DNA of 64,000 bases, taken from Actinomadura chibensis NBRC 106107. Its GTDB lineage: Bacteria > Actinomycetota > Actinomycetes > Streptosporangiales > Streptosporangiaceae. Made by a program: the position numbers and the translations under genes. Location of the stretch: the NCBI RefSeq assembly GCF_001552135.1, contig NZ_BCQP01000016.1, forward strand, positions 186,001 to 250,000. Reading direction: 5' to 3'. Shown here piece after piece: positions 7,794 through 16,464 of the stretch (position 1 is its first letter; every line of letters starts with the position of its first letter). Below the pieces are notes generated by a model, which had not been told where the DNA came from, ran no database searches, and worked only from the letters and a program-made list of their open reading frames with translations.

Positions 7794-8371
7794 GCGGGGG
7801 CGTCCTCGGCGGAGTGGACGGCCTGGATCTCCAGCGCGATCGCGATCTCGTCGCCGAGCATGACCTTGTCGCCCTGGAGCGGGACGTTGAACGCGATCCC
7901 GAAGTCGCGGCGGCTGATCGACGCGGTCGCGGTGAAGCCCGCGCGGGTCCCGCCCCACGGGTCGGGCCCGACGCCGTGGAACTCGGTCAGCAGCCGGACG
8001 GGCCGCGTCACGTCCTTGATCGTCAGGTCGCCGTCCAGGTGGTAGCGGGGGGTGCGGGCGCGGCGGCCGATCGCGGCGGGGGCGACGCCCGTCCCGGTGA
8101 AGGTCATGACGGGGTGCTTCGCGACGTCCAGGAAGTCGGACGAGCGGACGTGCTCGTCCCGCTCGGCGCTGCGGGTGTCGATCGACGCCATCCGGATCTC
8201 GGCGCGGGCGCTGGAGTCGAGCGGGTCGGCGCCGATCACGACCTCGCCCCCGAACTCGGGGAACGAACCGCGTACCGTGGTCATGAGGTGCCGGATCGTG
8301 AAGGTGATCTCGGAATGGACCGGGTCGATGGTCCAGCGGCCGGACGCGAGGTCGGAAACCTCCACTCCCAT
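7790..8371 (-). CDS. YceI-family lipocalin-like protein
   Basis: This 193-residue protein has the YceI signature: WTIDPVHSEITFTIRHLM near the start, FPEFGGEVVIG, VRSSDFLDVAKHPVMTFTG and LDGDLTIKDVTRPV. The fold is a lipocalin-like barrel that binds polyisoprenoid or other amphiphilic lipids. No signal peptide is present, so this copy is cytosolic, as is usual in actinobacteria. The ATG at 8371 has a run of G at about 7 bases. Convergent with lysR: the two stop codons share bases 7790-7793. Confidence 0.9.
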   Translation of the reverse strand: MGVEVSDLASGRWTIDPVHSEITFTIRHLMTTVRGSFPEFGGEVVIGADPLDSSARAEIRMASIDTRSAERDEHVRSSDFLDVAKHPVMTFTGTGVAPAAIGRRARTPRYHLDGDLTIKDVTRPVRLLTEFHGVGPDPWGGTRAGFTATASISRRDFGIAFNVPLQGDKVMLGDEIAIALEIQAVHSAEDAPA

Positions 8372-8501
8372 GCCATATCCCCCCAAAGATTGACAACCAG
8401 GAAAAGCTACCGCAAATCCGTACTGGTCTGACCGGCGTCGCCGGGGGAATGCTTGGTGCCATGATCGGATCGATCGGGCCCGCGGGCCGCCGGCCCGGGA
8501 C

Positions 8502-9326
8502 GTGGCCCACGTGATCGGCGAGCACGTCCTCGCCGGGTACGTCAACGACGCGGGCGGGCGGGAGGCCCTCGACCTCGCCCGCGCGATCGTCGCGCTGACC
8601 GGCGGGCGGCTCAGCCTCGCGACCGTCCACCCGCCGGACCTGCCCGCGGCCGCCGGGGAGGCGCGGACCGTCCTGGACCAGGCCGCCGACCTGCTCGACG
8701 GGGATCCGGTCGACCTGCACGTCCAGGAGGGGCGCAGCGTCGGCCGCGGCCTCACCGTGCTCGCCAGCCGGATCGGCGCCGACCTGATCGTCGTCGGCTC
8801 CCCGGAGGGCGGCGCGCGCGGCCGCATCGGCGTCGGCGCCGCCGCCGACCACCTGCTGCACTCGGCGACCGAGGCGGTGATGCTCGCGCCGTCCGGGTAC
8901 GTCCCGCCGGAGGAACTGGCCCGGATCACCGTCATGTACGTCCGGCGGCCGCAGTGCGACGAGGCGGTCATCCGCGCCGCGCAGGCCGCCGACCGGCTGG
9001 AGGTCCCGCTCCGCCTGGTCACGCTCGCCGTCGGGGACGTCGGCGGGGACGCGGGCGCCGAGCGCCTCCGCGACGACCTCGCCCTCGCCATCCGGCTCGC
9101 CCTGGACTCCGCCGACCTCCTCCCCGAGGACGTGTCCGCCGACCTCGCCGAGGGCGCCGACGTCGCCGACGCGCTCGACGACGTCGACTGGGCGGACGGC
9201 GAGCTCCTCGTCTGCGCGTCCAGCGAGGACGCCGCCGCGCACCGGGTCTTCGTCGGCGAGGTCGCGCTGAAGGTGCTGCGGGCCGCGCCGTGCCCGGTGA
9301 CCGTCCTTCCGCGGGGCTACTTCTAG
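8502..9326 (+). CDS. Universal stress protein-like protein with two UspA-type domains
   Basis: This 274-residue protein has two alpha/beta units. The first (about 1-135) ends with LIVVGSPEGGARGRIGVG and then AAADHLLHSATEAVML, matching the G-x2-G-x9-G nucleotide-loop pattern of UspA proteins. The second (about 140-274) ends KVLRAAPCPVTVLP, the usual closing strand. ATP-binding tandem USPs help actinobacteria survive dormancy and stress. GTG at 8502 is chosen because it keeps the full first strand; no strong SD is visible. It is divergent from yceI across 130 bp. Confidence 0.8.
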   Translation: MAHVIGEHVLAGYVNDAGGREALDLARAIVALTGGRLSLATVHPPDLPAAAGEARTVLDQAADLLDGDPVDLHVQEGRSVGRGLTVLASRIGADLIVVGSPEGGARGRIGVGAAADHLLHSATEAVMLAPSGYVPPEELARITVMYVRRPQCDEAVIRAAQAADRLEVPLRLVTLAVGDVGGDAGAERLRDDLALAIRLALDSADLLPEDVSADLAEGADVADALDDVDWADGELLVCASSEDAAAHRVFVGEVALKVLRAAPCPVTVLPRGYF

Positions 9327-9498
9327 TAGTCCGATTTGACCGTTTCCGTGGAACAGGTTGCCGGTCACCGTTTACCTCGACTACATTCCCTCGAGATCAG
9401 AACGTGACCTTGGGGCGCGCGCCGGCGTGGCCCCGGCACGTTCCGTCCCCCCGGTCGGGCACCACCCTGCCCGCACGAGCGAGACGGCAGGGAGCGAG

Positions 9499-10473
9499 AT
9501 GGACCCGATCGGCAAGAAGCTGCTCGACATCGCCGAGAAGGAACTCGGCTACGCCGAGAAGGGCGACGGCTACACGAAGTTCGGCGAGTGGTACCGCAAG
9601 AACGTCGACGGCGACCACGACTCGTACTTCACCACCGCCCCCTGGTGCGACATGTTCCTCGCCTGGGCCGCCGACAAGGCCGGGGTCGCCGAGCAGGCGG
9701 GCCAGTTCGCCTCCACCGTCGACCACGCCCAGTGGTTCAAGAAGAACCACGCGTGGGGCCACGACCCCGAGCCGGGCGCCATCGTCTTCTACGACTGGAA
9801 CGGCTCCGGCGACATCGACCAGATCGACCACGTCGGCATCGTCGAGAAGGTGGACGGCCGCACCCTGCACACCATCGAGGGCAACGCCGACGGCTACAAG
9901 CTCATGCGCAAGACCCGCGACATGGACTCCGTCGTCGGGTTCGGGTACCCGTCCAAGATCAAGGCCGCCGAGACGGCCTACACGCCGAAGCACGCCGCGC
10001 CCGCCCCGACCGTCGACAAGATCGGCTCCCCCGCCTCGGTCACCGCCACGCACGAGCAGCAGGAGCACGCCGCGCCCGGGCACCTGCCGACGCAGGAGGT
10101 CGTCCTCGGCGGCATCCTCGCCTTCATCCTGTGCGGCACCGTCGCCCTCGCCGCCGGCCGCGCCGCCGCCGCGAAGGCGCCCACCACGCCGCCGATCCGC
10201 GTCCGCAAGCGGGGCAAGCACCACCGCCCGGCCACCCCGGTCGCCCTCCCCGCCGACATGACCCCCGCCGACCTCGACCGGGCGGACGCCGGGACCACCG
10301 TCATGCCGATCCTGTCCCTCGCCGCCGCCCACGAGGCCGAGGACCGCGAGTTCTGGGGCCGCATCGCCCACCTCGAAGAGGACTCCGAACTCGCCTTCTG
10401 GAACTCCCTGCACGCCGATCTCACCGAGGAGACCGACGCCGCCCGGTACGCAAGCACGCCGGGATTCCGCTAG
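9499..10473 (+). CDS. CHAP-domain peptidoglycan hydrolase-like membrane protein
   Basis: This 324-residue protein has an N-terminal CHAP domain. The likely catalytic residues are Cys50 (in TAPWCDMFLAWAAD), His111 (in IDHVGIVE) and a polar residue near IEGN127-130. CHAP enzymes are amidases or endopeptidases acting on peptidoglycan. A single hydrophobic segment at about 201-220 is followed at once by a basic cluster (RVRKRGKHHR), and a helical tail follows. There is no signal peptide. ATG 9499 has GGGAG at about 5 bases; extending upstream adds sequence without features. By the positive-inside rule the CHAP domain would face outside. Confidence 0.8.
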   Translation: MDPIGKKLLDIAEKELGYAEKGDGYTKFGEWYRKNVDGDHDSYFTTAPWCDMFLAWAADKAGVAEQAGQFASTVDHAQWFKKNHAWGHDPEPGAIVFYDWNGSGDIDQIDHVGIVEKVDGRTLHTIEGNADGYKLMRKTRDMDSVVGFGYPSKIKAAETAYTPKHAAPAPTVDKIGSPASVTATHEQQEHAAPGHLPTQEVVLGGILAFILCGTVALAAGRAAAAKAPTTPPIRVRKRGKHHRPATPVALPADMTPADLDRADAGTTVMPILSLAAAHEAEDREFWGRIAHLEEDSELAFWNSLHADLTEETDAARYASTPGFR

Positions 10474-10515
10474 AGTTGTGCCTGCGAGCCCGGAGGGCGA
10501 CCTCCGGACCGGCAC

Positions 10516-10588
10516 GCGGACGTGGCTCAGTTGGTAGAGCATCACCTTGCCAAGGTGAGGGTCGCGGGTTCGAATCCCGTCGTCCGCT
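10516..10588 (+). tRNA. tRNA-Gly (GCC)
   Basis: The acceptor stem GCGGACG pairs with CGTCCGC, the anticodon loop is TTGCCAA within a TCACC/GGTGA stem, and the T-arm is GCGGGTTCGAATCCCGT. The 3' CCA is not encoded. It is the first of three tRNA genes in a row. Confidence 0.97.
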
Positions 10589-10616
10589 CTGAGAGGCCCC
10601 GATCCGGCCTCGCTCT

Positions 10617-10687
10617 GGTGGAGTGGCCGAGAGGCGAGGCAACGGCCTGCAAAGCCGTCTACACGGGTTCAAATCCCGTCTCCACCT
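10617..10687 (+). tRNA. tRNA-Cys (GCA)
   Basis: The acceptor stem GGTGGAG pairs with CTCCACC, the anticodon loop contains GCA (CTGCAAA), and the discriminator base is U, as expected for cysteine tRNA. The 3' CCA is not encoded. Confidence 0.97.
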
Positions 10688-10712
10688 CGCGTAACACGCC
10701 GAACCCCGGCAC

Positions 10713-10787
10713 GGGCGATTAGCTCAGTGGGAGAGCGCTACCTTGACACGGTAGAGGCCACTGGTTCAATCCCAGTATCGCCCACCA
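10713..10787 (+). tRNA. tRNA-Val (GAC)
   Basis: The acceptor stem GGGCGAT pairs with ATCGCCC, the anticodon loop is TTGACAC in a CTACC/GGTAG stem, and the T-arm is complete. It has an encoded ACCA end, unlike its two neighbours. Confidence 0.97.
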
Positions 10788-10951
10788 CATATCACCGCAG
10801 GTCAAAGGCCTGTTGTGGTCGATCCATTCTTCTGGCGTATCTCCTTGGCGAGTACGCGTTCAACGCATCCTTTGTCGCGGTCGCGGGTGCTTCTGCGGGG
10901 GGCGTGTATCCCGTGTGCGTATCTCCAGGTGTCGACTCACTTGGAGGAAAG

Positions 10952-12031
10952 ATGCGGAACCCGATAACGCGCGCCCTTGCCCTGCTGGCGGCGCCCTTCG
11001 CGGTCGCGGCGGCCGTCGTACCCGCCCAGGCGGCCGCCGCGGCTCCCGCGCACTACCAGTTGACCGTGATCAAAGCCGCGAACGGCGCGTTCGGGAACGT
11101 TCCGTACGCCATCAACGCCGCCGGGCACACCGCCGGGCTCGGCTCGTTCCCCGGCGGCGGCGGTCAGAGCGCCTACCTCGCCACCAGTCCCACGCAGTTG
11201 ACCAGCCTGCCCGGGATCGTCCCCAACGACCCGTCCCTTGCCGACGCCACCGCGGCGTACGGGGTGAACTCCTCCGACACCGTCGTGGGCTCCGCCTACG
11301 ACACGCTGCCGATCCGCCAGACGGCGGTGGTCTGGCGCAACGGCGTCCCGACCGATCTGCACGTCCTGGACACCGACGGGCACGTCCAGGCACGGGCGAT
11401 CAACGACGCCGGTCAGATCGCCGGGACGGGGTTCGACACGGGCACCGCGTGGCTGTACCAGAACGGCCGGGCGTCCGTCCTGCCGCCGCTGCCGGGCGGC
11501 CACGCCGCCGAGGCGTTCGGGATCTCGGCGGACGGCCAGGTCCTCGGCCTGTCCTCGACCTCGAACGACACCAGCAACGCCGAGGCCACGGTGTGGCGCG
11601 ACGGGACGCCGCGGGACCTGGGCTCGCTGCCCGGCAGCACGTGGTCGGAGGCGCACGCCATGAACGCCGACGGGGTCGTCGTCGGCGCCGCCGGGGTCGG
11701 CGGCGGCGAGTTCGCCCCGCGCCACCCCGTGATGTTCAGCGGCGGCAAGGTGACCGACCTGTGGCCCGACCTCGGCGGCAGCACCTTCGGCGCCGCCCAG
11801 GCCATCAACAGGTCCGGCACCATCGTCGGCGACGGGCGCGGCGGCTGGGTCTACAGCAACGGCGTCCGCACCGACCTGACCACGCTCATCCCGGCCTCCA
11901 GCGGCATGCGGATCACCGCCGCGTACGGCATCAACGACGCGGGCCAGATCGCCGCGTCCGCCGTCTCCACCGACAACCGGCGCCTCTCGTTCGCCGTCCT
12001 GCTCACGCCGGTCGCGGGCGCGGCCTCCTAA
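10952..12031 (+). CDS. Secreted HAF-repeat protein
   Basis: This 359-residue protein has a Sec signal peptide (residues 1 to about 30, ending in AQAAAAA). Repeats of about 40-50 residues of the extracellular HAF type follow, recognisable by units such as AINDAGQIAGTGF, DLGSLPGSTWSEAHAMNADG and YGINDAGQIAASA. These repeats probably form a beta-propeller-like structure outside the cell; no enzymatic motif is seen. ATG 10952 has a strong GGAGG at 6 bases. It is followed by a strong hairpin at 12039-12071. Confidence 0.78.
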   Translation: MRNPITRALALLAAPFAVAAAVVPAQAAAAAPAHYQLTVIKAANGAFGNVPYAINAAGHTAGLGSFPGGGGQSAYLATSPTQLTSLPGIVPNDPSLADATAAYGVNSSDTVVGSAYDTLPIRQTAVVWRNGVPTDLHVLDTDGHVQARAINDAGQIAGTGFDTGTAWLYQNGRASVLPPLPGGHAAEAFGISADGQVLGLSSTSNDTSNAEATVWRDGTPRDLGSLPGSTWSEAHAMNADGVVVGAAGVGGGEFAPRHPVMFSGGKVTDLWPDLGGSTFGAAQAINRSGTIVGDGRGGWVYSNGVRTDLTTLIPASSGMRITAAYGINDAGQIAASAVSTDNRRLSFAVLLTPVAGAAS

Positions 12032-12038
12032 CCGACGA

Positions 12039-12071
12039 GGCGGCCCGCACGCCGGGTGCGTGCGGGCCGCC
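12039..12071. terminator. Bidirectional hairpin terminator
   Basis: A perfect 14-bp stem (GGCGGCCCGCACGC with its complement) closes a 5-base loop between two convergent genes. It begins 8 bases after the HAF-repeat gene stop and lies 21 bases beyond the stop of the opposite propeller gene. It is followed on the plus side by CTTTC. Confidence 0.75.
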
Positions 12072-12091
12072 CTTTCAGTCGTCCTCCGGAG

Positions 12092-13435
12092 TCACCTTCT
12101 GGTGCTGGTGAAGGCGTCGCCGAAGCCGTTGTCGTCGCCGGGGACGAGGTTGGACGCGGCCGACCCGAACAGGACGGTGCGCCCGTCGCCGCTGATCGCC
12201 AGCGCCTCGCTGCGAGCGTTGCCCGCCTCGCCCGTGGGCGTGACGCTGACCCGCGTCGTCGCCTGCGTCCGCAGGTCCGTGACGAAGACGTCGACCGTGT
12301 CGTTCGCGTCCTCGCCCGGGGACAGGTTCGTCGAGCGCGACTCGTAGGCGACGAACCGGCCGTCCGCGCTGATCGAGGCCCACCCGCTGTCGCCGTTGCC
12401 CGGGGCGCCCTGGGCGGTGGCGCTGACCTGCCGGGTCGTGCCGCGCCACAGGTCCCGGCGGTACACGTCGGTGGTCCACTCGCCGCTTCCGGCGCCGAAG
12501 GCGACGTAGCGGCCGTCCGCGCTGATCGACGGCGAGCCGCTGCCGAGGTCGAACTGGGCGCCGGAGACGGTGAAGCTCGCCCGCGTGGTCGTCTTGGCCT
12601 TCCGGTCCCGGACGAACACGTCGGTGGAGTCGTTGGTGTCGCCGGGGACGATGTTCGGCGCGTACGACGAGAACGCGACGTAGCGGCCGTCCGCGCTGAT
12701 CGAGGGCTCGCCGCTGGAGCCCTGGGGCGCCTCGCCGGCGGTGCTCGTGCTGACCAGTTCGGTGGTCCCCGCCGTCACGTCGCGCAGGAAGACGTTGAAG
12801 TAGCCGGTGTCGGAGCCGGGCGTGAGGTTCACCGAACTGGAGCTGAACACCACGAAGCGTCCGTCGGCGCTCACCTTCGGCGAGAACGCCGCGGAGTTCC
12901 CCTGGTCCTCGTCGCTGTCGACGTGGAGGTTGGTGGTCGCCCCGGTCCAGCGGTCCTTCAGGAAGACGTCGAAGGATCCGTTGGCGTCCCCGGCCACCAG
13001 GTTGGACGCCTCCGAGGTGAAGGCGACATAGCGGCCGTCGGCGCTGATCGAGGGTTCGGAGCTCTTCCCGTTCCCCTCCGTCCCGGCGGCGGAGACGCTC
13101 ACCCTCTCGATCTTGTTCGTTCGGCGGTCGCGCACGAAGACGTCCGGGACGCCGTTGGTGTCGCCGGGCACGAGGTTGGAGGCCGCGGAGGTGAAGGCCG
13201 CGTAGCGGCCGTCGGCGCTCAGCGCGCCGCCCCACCTGAACCAGTCGGCGTTCTGCCCGCTGTCGGCGTTCCCCTCGGCGCCGGTGTCGGTGACGCTCAC
13301 CCGGCTCGGCGCGGAGCCGGGCCGTGCCGAGGCCCCCGTCTCAGCGCCCGCGGGTTGAGCCAGCGTGACCTGAAGCATTAAGCACCCGGTCGCGATCGGC
13401 AGAACGACGGGAGCGCCAAGCGCACGTCGCAGCAT
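12092..13435 (-). CDS. Secreted seven-repeat PD40/TolB-type beta-propeller protein
   Basis: This 447-residue protein has a signal peptide of about 31 residues. Seven PD40 blades follow, each marked by S-I-S-A-D-G-R-Y-V-A-F or a close variant, and most also contain A-S-N-L-V-P-G-D-x-N-G and D-V-F-V-R-D-R. Seven copies would close a complete seven-bladed propeller. The function is unknown; secreted PD40 proteins are thought to bind ligands or surface partners. ATG 13435 is preceded by GGAG at about 5 bases. The gene is convergent with the HAF-repeat gene, so two secreted repeat proteins face each other. Confidence 0.75.
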   Translation of the reverse strand: MLRRALGAPVVLPIATGCLMLQVTLAQPAGAETGASARPGSAPSRVSVTDTGAEGNADSGQNADWFRWGGALSADGRYAAFTSAASNLVPGDTNGVPDVFVRDRRTNKIERVSVSAAGTEGNGKSSEPSISADGRYVAFTSEASNLVAGDANGSFDVFLKDRWTGATTNLHVDSDEDQGNSAAFSPKVSADGRFVVFSSSSVNLTPGSDTGYFNVFLRDVTAGTTELVSTSTAGEAPQGSSGEPSISADGRYVAFSSYAPNIVPGDTNDSTDVFVRDRKAKTTTRASFTVSGAQFDLGSGSPSISADGRYVAFGAGSGEWTTDVYRRDLWRGTTRQVSATAQGAPGNGDSGWASISADGRFVAYESRSTNLSPGEDANDTVDVFVTDLRTQATTRVSVTPTGEAGNARSEALAISGDGRTVLFGSAASNLVPGDDNGFGDAFTSTRR

Positions 13436-13507
13436 GCATCCATCTCCTAACAGTCAGAGCGCAATTCATACGTTGCTTAATATTGACGCGCTTGATCACC
13501 GAGCGGA

Positions 13508-15088
13508 TTACAGGCCGACCGGATTCCCGCCGTTCGCGGGCCCGTCGTGAGGGGCGGCCTCCCCCGCTCGCATGTCGTGCGCTCGCATGTCGTGCGCGGC
13601 GCCCCGGCCGGTCGGCAGGAGGTGCTTGGCGATCCGCTCGGACGGCGTCATCGGGAACTCGTCCACGTACTCCAGGAAGCGCGGCACCTTGAACGGGGCG
13701 AGCCGCTCGCGGACGAAGGCGATCAGCTCGGCCGGGTCGGTCGGCCGCCCGACCTGGACGAACGCCTTGACCTCCTCGCCGCGCAGGTCGTCGTGGACGG
13801 CGACGACGGCCGCCGCCCGGACCGCGGGATGCCGCACGAGGACGGCCTCGACCTCGGCCGCGGCGATGTTCTCCCCGCCGCGCCGGATCATGTCCTTGCG
13901 CCGCCCGACGAGATGGAAGCGGCCGCGGTCGTCCCGGCGGGCCAGGTCGCCGGTGTAGAGCCAGCCGTCCCTGATCCGCTCGGCGGTGGCGGCGGGGTCG
14001 TTCCAGTAGCCCCGCATCATCGGCTCGCCGCGGACGACCAGCTCCCCGTCGACGATCCGGGCCTCCTTGCCCGGCACCGGCACCCCGATGGCGCCGGACC
14101 CAACCGAGGACGTGTCGTCCATCGGGACGAACAGGTCGGCGCCCGTCTCGGTCATCCCGTACGCCTCGCGCCACGGGACGCCCCACCGCTCCTCCATCGA
14201 GGCGTGCAGTTCGGGGACGATGCCCGAGCAGAGCACGATCCGGACGTCGTGCTCGCGGTCGGCGGGGTCCGGCGGTTGCCGCAGCAGGAACACCGGCATG
14301 GTGCCGAGGACGTAGAAGAAGGTGACGCCGTGCTCGCGCACCGACTTCCAGAAGGTGGACGCGGAGAAGCGCGGCAGGATGACCAGCGGGATCCCGGCCG
14401 ACAGGCACAGGACCGTGTTCCACTGGGGGTCCATGTAGGAGAACGGCTGGGCGGTGAGGTCGACGTCGGTCTCCGTCACGCCGAGCATGCCGCGCACGAT
14501 TTCGGCGGTCCGCAGCCAGTAGCCGTGGGTGAGGACGCAGCCCTTCGGAAAGCCCGTCGTGCCCGAGGTGTACTGGATGTTGGCCACGTCGTCCGGGCCG
14601 AGGTCGGGCGGGTCGAAAGCGGCCGGCGCCCCGGCGAGTTCGGTACCGGCGTCGAACGTCCCGGGTCCGGCGGGGACGTCCGGGGCGGGGCCCGCGTCGG
14701 CGGGGTCGAGCAGGCCCACCCGCTCGACGCCCGCGCGCAGCAGGGCGGTCGCCGCGTCCGCGCCGCCCGCGAGCGCCGCCCGGGCGCCGGAGTCGCCGAT
14801 CACGTGGGCGAGGTCGGTGCTGCGGTAGCCGATGTTGACCGGCACCGCCACCGCGCCGAGGGAGGCGATCGCGAGCCAGGCCACGGGGAAGGCCGCCCCG
14901 TTCGGCGCCATCACCGCCACCCGGTCGCCGCGTTCGACCCCGTGGGCGCGCAGGACGTTCGCCAGGCGGCCGACGCGGTCGGCGACCCGGCCGACGGTGA
15001 GCGTCACCGAGCCGAAGCGCAGCAGCGGCCGGTCCGGCGCCGTCGCGGCGCGCTCGCGCAGCAGCCCGCCGAGGCTAGCCGCGCTCAT
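13508..15088 (-). CDS. Acyl-CoA ligase (ANL adenylate-forming family)
   Basis: This 526-residue ANL enzyme carries the phosphate loop YTSGTTGFPKG, the AYGMTETGAD motif, GWLYTGDLARRDD, the hinge GRRKDMIRRGGENI and the C-terminal catalytic Lys in TPSERIAKHLL. It would activate a carboxylic acid as acyl-AMP and then acyl-CoA in the cytosol. The sequence resembles fatty-acid, caiC-like or crotonobetaine CoA ligases; the substrate is not clear. The start overlaps the S41 peptidase stop by ATGA. The C-terminal tail contains a duplicated HDMRA segment. It is the last gene of the etfBA-peptidase operon. Confidence 0.88.
   Translation of the reverse strand: MSAASLGGLLRERAATAPDRPLLRFGSVTLTVGRVADRVGRLANVLRAHGVERGDRVAVMAPNGAAFPVAWLAIASLGAVAVPVNIGYRSTDLAHVIGDSGARAALAGGADAATALLRAGVERVGLLDPADAGPAPDVPAGPGTFDAGTELAGAPAAFDPPDLGPDDVANIQYTSGTTGFPKGCVLTHGYWLRTAEIVRGMLGVTETDVDLTAQPFSYMDPQWNTVLCLSAGIPLVILPRFSASTFWKSVREHGVTFFYVLGTMPVFLLRQPPDPADREHDVRIVLCSGIVPELHASMEERWGVPWREAYGMTETGADLFVPMDDTSSVGSGAIGVPVPGKEARIVDGELVVRGEPMMRGYWNDPAATAERIRDGWLYTGDLARRDDRGRFHLVGRRKDMIRRGGENIAAAEVEAVLVRHPAVRAAAVVAVHDDLRGEEVKAFVQVGRPTDPAELIAFVRERLAPFKVPRFLEYVDEFPMTPSERIAKHLLPTGRGAAHDMRAHDMRAGEAAPHDGPANGGNPVGL
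13566..13595. repeat. Two 15-bp tandem repeats in the ligase tail
   Basis: GCTCGCATGTCGTGC occurs twice without change (13566-13580, 13581-13595) and encodes a duplicated HDMRA segment beyond the catalytic domain. Confidence 0.85.
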
Positions 15089-16464
15089 GCCCGGCCGCCG
15101 AGGACGGCGACGGCCCGGTCGAACGCGGAGTCGCGGTCTTCCGCGAACTCCTCCTCGGTGAAGACCGGGGTGCGGATGTGCGGGGGCACTCCGGCCCCGT
15201 CGAAGGTCGTCCCGTCCCGGGTGAGGTACTCCTCGTTGGGCACCCAGAGGCTCCAGTCGTTGGGCAGCGGGCATTCCATGACGTCGGAGAAGACGCCCTG
15301 GGTGTTCTCCCCGATCCGGACGACGCGGCCGGGCCGTCCCATCAGGGCCTGCGTGAACGTCTCCCCCGCGCTGTTGGTGGCGTCCGAGGTGAGCAGGGCG
15401 ATCGGCCCGGTGTAGCGGGGCGCGGCGGCGGGCCTGACCATGATCGGCTGGGGCCGGGTGAACCGGGCGGGGTCGCCCGGATCGTTGCGGGCCCGCTTGC
15501 GGTAGGCGAGGTAGGGCCTGTCGGTGAGCCGCGCGGCCAGTTGCAGGCCGAGCGCGTCGTAGCCGCCGGGGTTGTACCGGACGTCGATGATCAGTCCGCG
15601 CATCCGGCGGCGCGGCGTGATGACCGCGTCGAGGGCCTCGGCGAGCCGGGCCCGGTCGGCGGCGTAGTCGAAGTCGCTTCCGGTCGCGTATCCGAAGAAC
15701 CCGGCCACCCGCAGGTAGCCGATCCGGCCGGGCAGCTCGGCGAACGTGAGCTGGCCCGACGCGAAGTCCCGCCCCTTTCCGCGCAGGTCGCGGCGGTCGA
15801 TCAGCTCCTTCACGCGCACGCCGAGGGCGCGGGTCGTCGGCCGGGTGCCGGGACGCAGCCCGGTGAACTCCCGCTCCCCCGCGAAGATCCCGGTGTGCGC
15901 GTCCCCGAGCGGCTCGATCATCGTCCGCAGGATCCGGAAGAGCCGCTCGTCGGTGGTGGACGCGTCGACCATCGGCCGGTACCGCCTCCGCTGCGCGGCC
16001 CAGTCGACGCCCCGCTGCCGGAAGAAGGGGTAGTTCTCGGCGAAGGTCTGCCAGAAGACGTCGAAGGCGCCCACCGGCCCGGACGGCTGCGGCCCGCCGC
16101 AGGGCGCGGGCGGTCTGCGGAGCCTGGCCAGGGCGCGGTCTCCGGCGGACCCGTCGGCGTGGAGCGTCGCGGCGTCCGGCCGAGGGCCCGGGCGCAAGCG
16201 GATGGTGTTGCCGTCGCTCAGCCGGTAGACGGCGGCCGCTCCGGGACGCGGAGCCCCGACCCGGGTCGCCTCGTCGATGGGAAGGCAGCTGATGGACGTC
16301 GTCTGGAACAGGGTCGCCTTGGCCGTGTCGACCGTGAGGACCATGCCGTACCCGTCCGAGCGCCAGACCCCCGTGAGGGACGCGGACGGCGCGGGCGCGG
16401 CGGCCAGCGCGGGGCCGGGGATCAACGCGAGTGAGAGCGCCGCCGCGAAGATCGGGGCTCGCAT
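15085..16464 (-). CDS. Secreted S41-family peptidase (tricorn/IRBP-like)
   Basis: This 459-residue protein has a signal peptide (about 1-22) and a lipocalin-like N-terminal part. The S41 catalytic core starts near residue 125 (FDVFWQTFAENYPFF). The nucleophile is Ser365 in TNSAGETFTQAL, and IIDVRYNPGGYD marks the core strand. No PDZ domain is evident. It would cleave peptides at C-terminal regions outside the membrane. It overlaps the S9 peptidase stop by one base (TGATG) and the ligase start by ATGA, so all three are coupled. Confidence 0.87.
   Translation of the reverse strand: MRAPIFAAALSLALIPGPALAAAPAPSASLTGVWRSDGYGMVLTVDTAKATLFQTTSISCLPIDEATRVGAPRPGAAAVYRLSDGNTIRLRPGPRPDAATLHADGSAGDRALARLRRPPAPCGGPQPSGPVGAFDVFWQTFAENYPFFRQRGVDWAAQRRRYRPMVDASTTDERLFRILRTMIEPLGDAHTGIFAGEREFTGLRPGTRPTTRALGVRVKELIDRRDLRGKGRDFASGQLTFAELPGRIGYLRVAGFFGYATGSDFDYAADRARLAEALDAVITPRRRMRGLIIDVRYNPGGYDALGLQLAARLTDRPYLAYRKRARNDPGDPARFTRPQPIMVRPAAAPRYTGPIALLTSDATNSAGETFTQALMGRPGRVVRIGENTQGVFSDVMECPLPNDWSLWVPNEEYLTRDGTTFDGAGVPPHIRTPVFTEEEFAEDRDSAFDRAVAVLGGRA

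Noticed and set aside
8372..8501. Palindrome-rich stretch (GATCGGATCGATCGGGCC) between yceI and the stress protein as an operator
   Set aside because: Several overlapping GC palindromes occur but none is clearly spaced as a binding site and no regulator is nearby.
9327..9498. Possible cyclic-di-AMP riboswitch upstream of the CHAP hydrolase gene
   Set aside because: Such riboswitches often precede cell-wall hydrolases in actinobacteria, but I could not find the conserved core or a convincing set of pairing stems in these 172 bases.
10713..10787. tRNA-Val 3' end as an integration site of a mobile element
   Set aside because: No integrase, excisionase or repeated tRNA end is seen downstream; ordinary secreted-protein genes follow.
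13508..16464. Acyl-CoA ligase and peptidases as part of a natural-product gene cluster
   Set aside because: No carrier protein, PKS/NRPS, RiPP precursor or tailoring set is present; the operon looks catabolic.
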